From the NCBI GenBank assembly GCA_028095005.1, contig CM051461.1, positions 173,917,144 to 173,981,143 on the forward strand: a stretch of 64,000 nucleotides of DNA, written 5' to 3'. Positions within the stretch are counted from its first letter, which is position 1. Every line of letters begins with the position of its first letter. This document shows positions 48,715-57,784 of the stretch, one piece after another. This DNA is from Rhynchospora pubera. Its lineage: Eukaryota; Streptophyta; Magnoliopsida; Poales; Cyperaceae. The position numbers and the translations under genes are program-made. The notes below the pieces were generated by a model. The model had not been told where the DNA came from. It worked only from the letters and a program-made list of their open reading frames with translations, and searched no databases.

Positions 48715-49062
48715 TCACTTACTGTCTCCTTTCCCGTTGGAATTCCCAGCCGTTACTCCTCCTGAATCATCGATGTTGCTTTCAACGGGATGCTCCCTGG
48801 AGAGGAGGAGAAGTTGAGAGCTGAAACTTAGCAGATCTCTTAATAAGAAGAAGGCCACGAGGCAAAATAATACTATTACAAGACTTGCAACAATGGAAAT
48901 GACGACAAGTGCAACATATGATTTCGGTACATCCGGTGTGTAGCTTGGTACCGGCGAAACAGGTTGGGAGCGTAGGGAACGGCCATACGGTTGATGGATC
49001 TCATGGTTTTGGGGTCTCGAATCTAGAGAGGTGTAGCGTGTGGAGAGAATGGAAGCAGGCAA
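48715..49062 (-). pseudogene. ATL-like RING-less copy B, frame-shifted but reopened upstream
   Basis: The ATG equivalent to those of the other copies is at 49004, but one C is missing from the CTCCC(C)AACC run shortly after it, so that frame ends early. The body frame is open from an earlier ATG at 49062 that lies in the old 5' leader, giving 115 residues. It has a leader-derived N-terminus (MPASILSTRY), PVSPVPSY, a hydrophobic segment (VALVVISIVASLVIVLFCLV) and the same shifted tail (DDSGGVTAGNSNGKGDSK). No RING. A MULE-like element splits its promoter. Whether it is translated from the upstream ATG is unknown. Confidence 0.5.
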
Positions 49063-49206
49063 TAAATAAGAACGTAAGGTTATACTTGAAAGAGAGAAGG
49101 ATGAGTAAAATAAGTAACTAAGTATACAGCAGTAGAGAGGAGATAATTAATAGATATAGAGTTAATTGCTTTTTATGGAATAGTGATGTGATGATATGTT
49201 TCCATG

Positions 49207-50768
49207 GGGAGATGCTTTGGGCAGTGGATTTTTTACTTGAAGCAAAGCAACCTATATTTTTGCTAAATGACCAAAGTGCCCTTCGTGAATTCGCTACTAC
49301 TTTAACTTTACTTTGAAAAAATCGGTGATATTTCTCCGACTACACCATCCTCTCCCCCCTCTCCCTCCAGTAGTCCATCCTCCCTTCACTATTGCCAGTT
49401 GCCACTTATCTCCTGTCTCAATGATCTATCGGCTCCAACATCACCTCCCATCCCTCCATTCCTTCTCTCAGTCAAAGATCTCTTATACCGCACCTTTCTC
49501 CTCGATTTTTCTGATGTGCGGCGGGCCACGTAGTTACGAAGAGGTGATGTGTTTCTTGGCGACGGAGTTGTTCTAGAGGTGACGGAGTTGTTATCTAATA
49601 CCACTGGGCCACGTAGTTACGAATAGGTGATGCACTTTTTCTCTATTAAGCCAACTCTTCTAAGTTTAAAAGAGCACCTATTTCAATATTTGATTGTGAT
49701 ATAAGGGGCGAAGCTAGAAAAATAACTTAAGTGGGGTCAATATGTAAATTTTACTTTTTTAAAAGGGCCAATCTACATAATTACCCATACTTTCACTAAA
49801 TTTAGCTTATAAATATTAATCAAATTTAAAAATGTGGAGAGGCCAAGCCCACCAGGGCCTCCACCTTGGCTCCGCCTCTGATATAGATGGCTTTGTGTAA
49901 GAAAATAACATGCAAATAGCATGAAAATACTGGTATCATTGTTTTGGAGCTTATTTCTTTGGAATTAAAAGAGTACGGATCTATATACAATACTATTAAA
50001 CTATTAGTTCACAACTTCCTATACAAATCTACATACTTTGAGGAAAAAATTATATATTGGTATTCTAATCTTGGTGAATGATATAATTTTGAGATATACA
50101 CATGTAGTTGCTATCTTCGTTAATTTTGCAATGCATGGAAGGCTTTAAATACCAGTAATTTTATTTTAACTTTTCTTTGTTTACACTGACAATTGGTTAT
50201 GATGACAAATTGTGTTCAATTTTTTTTTTTTTTGGAAAATTTCAGGACTCTTCAGTTTTCCAAGGAAAGAGGTGCAAAAAATTATGAAAGCAGTAGATAT
50301 ATTACCATAGGTTCCTTCGATGACTATTACATAAGTCAATAAGAATTTATGCTAATATGTAATTTTCGTCAAGAAAGATTGATTTTCTTTCATATTATAT
50401 TAAGTGTCTCTATTGATTTTGTATTTCGGCACTCAATGGATAAAGAGAACCCAAAACCACAATGAAATACAAGTAACGAAAAAAATAGTTTAATATAAGA
50501 ATATTGTTACAAGAATTTCTCATTACCAGCAAATTTGCGATTATTCGTAAGCGGCGGTAAGATGTCTTGAGACTCAAGAGGGAGAGAGAAAACATTTTTT
50601 TAACGGGAAATCTAGAGGAGGAGAAAAGCATGATTAAGGAAATAAACTAAATGTATGTTGATGGAATAAATTAGGTAATACATCTTAATTGATAGTAAGG
50701 TTAATTTAGACATTTAGAAAAATAATATGTTGTTCTAAGAAAAAATCTTATTGCCCAAAGCACCTCCC
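49207..50768. mobile_element. MULE-like non-autonomous transposon in the copy B promoter
   Basis: The left end is GGGAGATGCTTTGGGCA; the complemented right end is GGGAGGTGCTTTGGGCA, and weaker inverted similarity continues for about 20 bp. Flanks GTTTCCATG (49198-49206) and TTTTCGATG (50769-50777) agree at 7 of 9 bases, fitting a Mutator-type duplication. The insertion is confirmed by paralogy: sequence left and right of it is contiguous in unit C (54466-54545). Internal frames are low-complexity; no transposase. Confidence 0.75.
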
Positions 50769-51133
50769 TTTTCGATGTAAGGTTAAATTGTCCTGACTTT
50801 TTCAGCACGCCGATTTGAAAAAAAAGGAATTTTTTTTTATGAAAAAGGAAACACAATTATTTTTTAATTTGTTTCTCGTGATGGAAGAAGCACGCCATAT
50901 GGTTATGAAAAACTCAACTATTAAACTTTGGAATTATAAATTAGTTATATTTCCTGTGCAATTACCAATTTACCATATGGAACGTTTCATTACACTGGTA
51001 AAAAAAAATTAAGAATAAAGCTAATATGAATTAAACACGAGTTAAGATTTCTGTGAAATTGACGATTGGTCGTAGTCGTATAGTGAAAGTTCAATAAGAT
51101 AATTGTGAAATCAGAAAGATACATGCATTAAAT
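50769..51133. other. Remainder of the unit B promoter region
   Basis: TTAAATTGTCCTGA, CAGCACG and later AAGCACGCCATA words match the upstream region of unit C, so this is the displaced distal promoter of copy B. No gene. Confidence 0.55.
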
Positions 51134-52290
51134 TTTTTTTTTAGACACACTTGGTAGAGGCTACTAAGTTAAACGAAAAAAGAAAGAAAAACAATAAAAA
51201 GAACAGAAAAAAACAGCTAAAGGCAGACGAAAGCTTCCTAACACTAACAGTGCTTCTTAAAAAGAGTCTGCTGAGAGATTATCCAATACACGATGGAATC
51301 CACATTCCTGGTCTCTTCTCTGAAGATCCGACTGTTTCTCTCCAACCAAATAGCCCAAAGGGTTGTGATTAAAATTATCGCCGTAGAATTCACGCGATCT
51401 GCAGTGCTGCTGAGAATAATATGCTGCCAAAGAGATTGTAGGTCCTGAAAGACTGACAAGGAAATATGAGGGAGAAATTGCCTCAATTTATTCCAGACTT
51501 GTGTAACGAAAGTACACTCACAGAATAAATGAGTAGAAGTCTCCAAACTTGTTGAGTTGCAGAGTACACAGCCATGTTGGATCACAATGTTGCGCTTAGC
51601 AAGATTTTCCTGAGTTAGCAACCTGCTGTGAAGAAGCAACACTGCAAAGATCTTGATTGAAGGAGGTAGCTTTAGTTTCCATATTGAAGCAGCTTGGAAA
51701 TTGACTTTACCAGATGAGATTAGCATGTTGTAAGCCGAGTTGACTGAGAAGGAGCCAGAAGAATCCCATCTCCAAAACACTCTATCACAGGTGTTATTGC
51801 TGAGGTTTTTTTGTAATCAACGAACTGCCTCGTGATTCGTGAACATCCCTTGACCAAGGTGCCTCCAATGCAATTGTTGGACCAGTGAGAACCTTTTGCA
51901 CCGTCAGTTTAGGAGTAATAGGCTTGGAAGGGCAATTAAAGAAATGCAGATGACCATTTCCCCAATTAGCATACCAGAATAGAGTACTGCTTCCGTCATT
52001 AATGCTAACCGTTGTGGAGATCGTGAAGATATGTGGAAGGTCAAGCAAATCTTTCCAGAAAAACGAACCATGAGTTGACCAGCTTAGAGGTGCCGCCTGA
52101 TTTCTAGAGGAAATAAGCGCTTTTGCAATGCTGGACCATTGTGAGGAGGGTTTGTCAAACAGCCTCCAAAGACAACGTAGTAGGAGGGAGATGTTCAGGA
52201 TTTTCAAGTTTAAAACTCCAAGACCTCCAAAAGGTTTGGGTAAGCAATTAAATTTTAACAGTCTCAAACTCAATCTTTAATTTTATTTTG
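51134..52290 (-). mobile_element. 5'-truncated L1-type LINE
   Basis: The minus-strand frame at 51794-52273 encodes the end of an L1 reverse transcriptase (KPFGGLGVLNLK, LLLRCLWRLF). The next frame (51244-51780) is the zinc-binding RT-associated domain (FSVNSAY, KLPPSIKIF, CVLCN, THLFCECTF, ERNSRIF). They are separated by a stop and frame change, so the ORF is dead. A poly(A) tail is seen as a T run at 51134-51143 on the + strand. Endonuclease and most of the RT are missing, as in normal 5' truncation. I found no convincing target duplication. Confidence 0.85.
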
Positions 52291-53535
52291 AATAACTTTG
52301 CTTTCCAATTAAAGATCATTTTCAAATATACTGCAGAAAAGAAATCAGGAGAGATTGTTAATGGGCTTAATATTTGATTCATTGTCTTAAAAAGAAATTC
52401 TTTCTGGTTTCAAATCCAACTTTTTTCCGCCGGCTATTAAATAAATCTGATTAAGCAAAACAAATCATAGATCTAAATTGATCTCTTTTCATTTGTACGA
52501 TGATGTCCTCAATCAATCAAGAAAACCAGCCTTCGAAGCAATGCCAGCCAAGGACCAAATTCCATCAATTGTAACTTCATCGGAAAAAGGAAGCCGAAAG
52601 TCTTGTTTGTCTCGGCGAAATACAAGTGCTAGCTTTTAACGGAATCGAAAGAGTCTCAATTGCGTATGCTTAAAACAGGCAAAGCGTATAAGAATTTGGA
52701 AGACAGCACTACTAAATACTCCAATAAACCAAGTGAGGTCTTTATCTGATGCATCTCTATATGCCTAGATTGGAGGGGGCTCCGCCTGTCCCTCTCCCTA
52801 TCCACAAGTTTTCTGGTGCCAATACCATTATATTTACCAGCTTTCACGTTTTAGGGTCCTAAGACGATGAGAAAGTTAAGAAAGAACAATAATTCATTTT
52901 TTCGACTAAATAAAGAACTCGTTAAACGTCTGAACTTCATTGAGCATTGCATTATATTGGTCTAATTGATAAAGTAAGTCAGATGATGAAGATACTAGGT
53001 ACATTTTTATGGGTGTAGATACATGTTGCTGATTGAGCCATGCTTAACAACCCGTAGGTATTCTGGTGCATGGTGGCGTGCCTCAAGAAGTCGAAACACA
53101 TTGAAATGGTACCAGCCGTACTTAATAATAGAAGGATTTGGCAGAAATACGTAAAATTGTCCCTCCTCAAAAAATTATTCCAGAATAAATGGGCAATAGT
53201 TAGGAGAGGTGCGCCAGTGGCGAGCAGAAGCAAGGTAAGGACTAAGGAGGATCCAAAGCAAAATTAATTCTGTCAATACATGTCTATTTTGAAGACCTGA
53301 CATAACCAAAATCGATGGTCATTATCATATATACGAAATGTCTATAGATCATCCATTTTAGACGACCTTTGTAAGTTTGTATTATTTGGATCACCAAAAG
53401 TATTCCTAAGGAAAAACGAAATCTTGATACTCAATCTTATTGATTATACATTACGTTTCAGGTTCTAAGGACTAGGTTGCGGGAAATTTTATTTTTTAAA
53501 ACAAGACGTAAAAAGACATCAGAACTGAGCGATTT
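52291..53535. other. Spacer in the ATL array; no supported gene
   Basis: A minus-strand frame at 52979-53233 is hydrophobic but matches no family I know and lacks clear splice sites. The rest is AT-rich. Confidence 0.35.
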
Positions 53536-53639
53536 GAGGAGTGTGTGAATCTTGATGTGTGCCAACAGTAGAGATTGTGCAGTTAAATACAAAAAAGACC
53601 ATCATATAGTCATTCTAATTTATTAATGTTAAGATTAAG

Positions 53640-53775
53640 AAATTCAAGCAGCTGCCATTATAATTGATTGTTAATTTGGTGTTTATACACTGTGTTTTAA
53701 CCTTTGTTTAGTGCGAGTCTCTTATTCTGTGGAATGTTTGTGAAAGTTGTGGAGGATCTTCTCATCAGAAAAGGT
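53640..53775 (+). repeat. Inverted remnant of an ATL-unit 3' flank
   Basis: Complemented, this contains GCACTAAACAAAGGTTAAAA, CACAGTGTATAAACACCAAA and GGCAGCTGC in the same order as the 3' flanks of units A (47190-47285) and B (48395-48500). It is therefore a piece of another ATL unit lying in the opposite orientation. No coding part accompanies it. Confidence 0.6.
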
Positions 53776-54053
53776 GTATTAATCTGTGCATGTTGTTTGC
53801 ATGATGCTTTTGATTCCTGCTAATAGTTACAAACTCCCTGTTTAAAGATTGATGATATTATCATGTGCGTAGCTAGAAATTCATTTTTTTTTTTGCTGAA
53901 AATATATATACGACAAAATTGTCCCATTATATAATTAGAACAAATGAAACTCATTGCCAATATTATATTGTACACAAGTAAAACAACGGCCACCAACGCA
54001 CTAAAAAAATAGCTCCAGGTATGGCGCCGTACACCAGACACACTTTATTTCGT

Positions 54054-54326
54054 TCACTTACTATCTCCTCTCCCGTCCGAGTTTCCAGCCGTTACACCTC
54101 CTGAATCATCCCTTTTGCTTCCAGTAGTATGCTTCTTGGAGAAGAAGAGACGTGCAACCACGGAATATAGTCTAGCGCCTATGAAGATGATGAACAAAAT
54201 GACTATTAGAACGAATAAAATGTCTCGGAGTACGACATGTAAGTTCGGTACGTGCGGTGCATAGCTCGGCACCTGCGAAACAGGTTGGGGAGTGTAGGAA
54301 ACGGTCACACGGTTGATGGATCTCAT
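54054..54326 (-). CDS. ATL-like RING-less membrane protein, copy C (90 aa)
   Basis: The ATG at 54326 is in the conserved context. The N-terminus (MRSINRVTVSYTPQPVSQVPSYAPHV) corresponds to that of the full ATL gene, followed by a strong hydrophobic segment (ILFVLIVILFIIFIGARLY, about residues 36-54), a basic stop-transfer (FFSKKH) and the shifted tail DDSGGVTAGNSDGRGDSK. The tail is nearly the same as in copy B, so both descend from one internally deleted ancestor. No RING or GLD motif. A minus-strand TATA tract (GATATATATATAATC, about 54405-54419) lies 80-90 bp upstream. Confidence 0.55.
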   Translation of the reverse strand: MRSINRVTVSYTPQPVSQVPSYAPHVPNLHVVLRDILFVLIVILFIIFIGARLYSVVARLFFSKKHTTGSKRDDSGGVTAGNSDGRGDSK

Positions 54327-54465
54327 GGTTTGGGGGTCTAGACCAACCCTAGAGACCTTAAGTTGTGTGGAGAGAGAATGGAGGCAGGCAATAAATGAGA
54401 ACGAAGATTATATATATATCTGCAGACGAGAAAAGAAGAGAATAGTATGGAGTTATTGATTTTTA

Positions 54466-54545
54466 TGGAATAGTGAATTAGTGATGATATGTTTCCATGT
54501 ACGGTTGAATTGTCCTGAACTTCCATTCCAGCACGTGGATTGAAA
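54466..54545 (-). promoter_or_regulatory. Conserved upstream block of the ATL units
   Basis: GTGATGATATGTTTCCATG, ACGGTTGAATTGTCC and CCAGCACG recur upstream of the units: here for C, at about 47905-47980 for A, at 49178-49206 plus 50778-50815 for B (split by the transposon), and at 56480-56585 for D. GCATAAATGATCAATTGA (D) and GTATAAAAGATCAATTGA (A) extend it. Confidence 0.55.
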
Positions 54546-54761
54546 ATATTTTTTCCTTGAAAAACATACTTCTTTCCTAAAAAGAAGAAAAAAAACATTC
54601 TCGTTTCCTTGGAAAAAGAAAATAAACATTTTCTCGTTAAAAATGAAACATACTTTTTGATTAAATTGTTTGAAATGACGGAAAAGTACGCCATACTTCA
54701 TTCGCCTTTTTTTTTTTTTTGTTGGTTTCGTTTCTGCTTCCTTCCAAATTATAGGCCCATA

Positions 54762-55591
54762 GCCCGTAGACAGCTCTATTAAACAAAAAGATTACGGTTA
54801 GCTAGATCGCAAAAATAGGGGAGGTTTGATAAAATCACAAGAAATTCAAGCTTAGTGTTGCATGAATTGAAGTTTAGATTTGAGCATCTGGTACCGAACG
54901 TAAATATATAATTCGCTTACGCAGTAAAATCAAGAATTCGATGAATTCTATTTTACTATTGCTGTCATATTTACATATGTTTTGAAATTATTATTAATTT
55001 ATTTTTATTCTGAATAAATGAACCCAGCAAGTTAATGAGCTGACGAATAATTTGAGCTCAAATTATAAAATATAATTACAATTACAAAATTTACAAATAA
55101 TGAAAACAACGAGAGGAGGAGAGGTAGGATACTTATCTGATCTGATATTAACGGTAATACTACCAATCTTTTAAATAGGAAATTTGTGACAATCTTCTTT
55201 TTTATTTTTTTTTTGAATAAAAGTCAGTGACAATCAGCCAGTCATCAAGAGTCAATCAGTCAAACAAGTATATATGTACTAAATCAATCATCTTTTCTGA
55301 CTGTCAAGTGTCAAGACACAAGACCCTTCAAAACTTGCAAAAACATTCTACAAAAAATATTTGCACAAAACTAGGGTTAAAACAGAGTGTATATATTAAC
55401 ACGAAACACCAAAAAAATCAGCTGGAGACGATATAAAAAAAAAAAAGCTAAATGAAAATAACAAAACCGCCAGCTCGGCAGCTCCTTTGAATTACAATAT
55501 AAGAAACTCATTCCTAGCACTGCATCTGCATGAGCATGAGTGCATGACTATACCACGTGACAGACACGTGTAATGCCTCAGCTCCAACACC
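54762..55591. other. Spacer and 3' flank of unit D
   Basis: From about 55140 the sequence matches the 3' flank of unit A at about 46930-47230 (GTGACAATC, CTTTTCTGAC, CCTTCAAAACTT, ACATTCTAC), showing that the duplicated unit includes this downstream part. No gene. Confidence 0.5.
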
Positions 55592-56275
55592 TCAAAAGCC
55601 GCACGTGCGCCGCACGTTGGGCACGCTTACATCACTTCTCATCCCCCGCTCGAGTCCCCAGCTGTTACTCCTCTCCAACCGCGCCATCTCCTTTGTACAT
55701 CTTCCTTCTATCTCCTCTCTACTGGTTTCACTGGTTCTCCACTCACCATTATGCACCAGAACCGAGTCGAGAGCTGAATATGACCGCGAGGCCGTTACCA
55801 TGTCAGAGCATCGGCAAACCGGGCACGACCCACTTGTAACTAACCACACATCAATACAACTCGGGTGAAACCGGTGTCCGCATTTCGGTATCACTTTAAC
55901 ATGATCCTTCTCTTCAAAATCACTCAAACAAACAACACAACATCCGAATTCTTTCCTCGCCTTCACGACCGGCAGGGACTGTAAAGTTGCCGGGTCTAGG
56001 CCACACGGAGGTGGGAAAATGAAGCGCCTTGTGCGGTGCAGTGGCGAAGGTGGTTGGATACGGGTATCGCGGCGGTGCACCAGAGAGAAGATGCGGCGTG
56101 CGCATGTAGAGAAGAAGCAGAGGAAGAATAAAATTATGAGAAGGACAAGAGCAGCCATGGCCGTAGAGGTCGTGTCGAGCTGAATCGGGTATGCACGCGG
56201 TCCCGGTGCGTTGCTCGGCTCCTGCAAAACGGGTCGGGGAATGATGGATAGGATCCGTCGGTTGATGGGTTTCAT
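55592..56275 (-). CDS. ATL-family RING-H2 E3 ubiquitin ligase (227 aa)
   Basis: Single exon. A transmembrane segment lies at about residues 39-58 (AMAALVLLIILFFLCFF) and a GLD motif (CGLDPATLQSLPVV) at 91-104. The RING-H2 domain has C113, C116, C132, H134, H137, C140, C151 and C154, with the conserved Pro before the third Cys (IPKCGHRFH) and Trp in IDVWL. Anchor, GLD and RING-H2 in this order define ATL ligases, which ubiquitinate targets at membranes and often act in defence or stress responses; the substrate is unknown. The tail is charged and ends in VRRTCGF. It is unit D of a four-unit minus-strand array and the only one with a RING. The ATG at 56275 matches the shared CAAAACCATG context. 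Confidence 0.92.
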   Translation of the reverse strand: MKPINRRILSIIPRPVLQEPSNAPGPRAYPIQLDTTSTAMAALVLLIILFFLCFFSTCARRIFSLVHRRDTRIQPPSPLHRTRRFIFPPPCGLDPATLQSLPVVKARKEFGCCVVCLSDFEEKDHVKVIPKCGHRFHPSCIDVWLVTSGSCPVCRCSDMVTASRSYSALDSVLVHNGEWRTSETSREEIEGRCTKEMARLERSNSWGLERGMRSDVSVPNVRRTCGF

Positions 56276-56599
56276 GGTTTTGGGGTCTTGGGGATGTATA
56301 GTCTAGAAAGGTGTAGTTGTGTGACGGAGGCAGTAAATAGGGAAGGAGGATCCAAACAAACAATTAATGCGGTTGCAGTTTGGATTTTGGTGTTGTAAAG
56401 ATTTATTTTGACGAAAAGAGAAAGAAATAAATAGCAGACGAAGAAAAGACGGAGTGATGAAGTTCAGAAGTTTAACACTTTATCGAGTAGTGAACTAGTG
56501 ATGATATGTTTGCAATTTGCATGTACGGCTGAATGATTTGCCATAACCTTCCAGCACCCGCCGCATAAATGATCAATTGATTGAAAAAAATAATAAAAA

Positions 56600-57784
56600 A
56601 ATATAGTTTCTTTTTTTTTCTGTAAGCATTTTATTTTTTGTTATGCCAGACAGGAATTTACATTCTCTGTTTGTTCTTTAATTAAAGTTTAAGAAGTTTG
56701 AAATTTATTTCACTTGATGCATAATTTAAATTATATTTAAATTTTGTATATGTACGCTATTTTTATTATATATCTAACAACATATCTATAATTTTAAAAA
56801 ATAATAATATATTTATTTAAATTGATTTAAGAACGTACTGATTGTCAAGGTAAATTATTGTAAAATAAACTTTTTATTTAAAAGAATTTGAACATAACTT
56901 TTATTGAAGAACGCACATTTAGAATCCGATTAAAAATAAGTTAGAGAATCTTTTTATAATATATGAAGTTGGTGATTTGTCCTTTTATTTATCAAATAAT
57001 AAACACGGGAGATTGACAGGCCAAAAATTTCCCTCCTCTCACTCGCTTGTCAAGCTGTCATTCCGACACAAACCTTTTTCTTTACTCTTTTGTGAAAAGG
57101 ACTTTTAAGCACAACTTTTTGGACGGGTTTAATTTCTGCAAAGCCCAAAAACTGAAAGTTAATTTTATACCCAAGTTTTTCAACTCGTTTTAATAGGATA
57201 GAAACTCCAACCTCGACGGATCCTTCTGTTTCTTTCGGCCCAATGTGGTGGGTCTTGTTGCATTTATTATATCAGATTGGGCCTCTTGGTTTTGTATGCA
57301 CAACAAAATTGTAATTCAAGGTGAGACTTAGTCTTGAGACTCTCAAGTCTCACCTGAGAGATCCTAATAAACACCGGCGACATTTTAGATAATAACAAAT
57401 TCACAACAGGTTGTTTTAGACTTTAGTCGATAATGACGTTCTTTGTATCACGCTCTATCCATTTACTCTTGCATCATACAGACAGACTAAAATAATCAGC
57501 TGTCAGCACCTCTGGGAGCACAATAGATTGAACACAGAGGAAAGTATGGGACGATCACCCCCTTGCAGTAACAACCACAGTTATCTCAGATTTCTCATTC
57601 TTTTATTCTCGTCTCCAACTATAAGGACCACTATTTCAAAAAACTATAAGGACCACTAAACAAAAAAAAGGATGAAACATCTACCAGCAATCATTTCCAC
57701 ATTCCCTCCCTCTGCTCTCACCTTCAAATTTGATTGAAAATGATAAATCACCTTCAAATAATTTGGTAGAGCACCGAGTTACCC
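56600..57784. other. Intergenic; 3' flank of the methyltransferase gene
   Basis: AT-rich spacer. The last few hundred bases before 57785 are the probable minus-strand 3' UTR. No other gene. Confidence 0.4.

Noticed and set aside
52979..53233. Hydrophobic 84-codon minus-strand frame
   Set aside because: Looks membrane-like, but I recognise no family and see no splice partners; AT-rich DNA often gives such frames.
54338..54694. 118-codon minus-strand frame upstream of ATL copy C
   Set aside because: Covers the 5' leader and promoter block conserved between units; composition is AT-rich and not protein-like.
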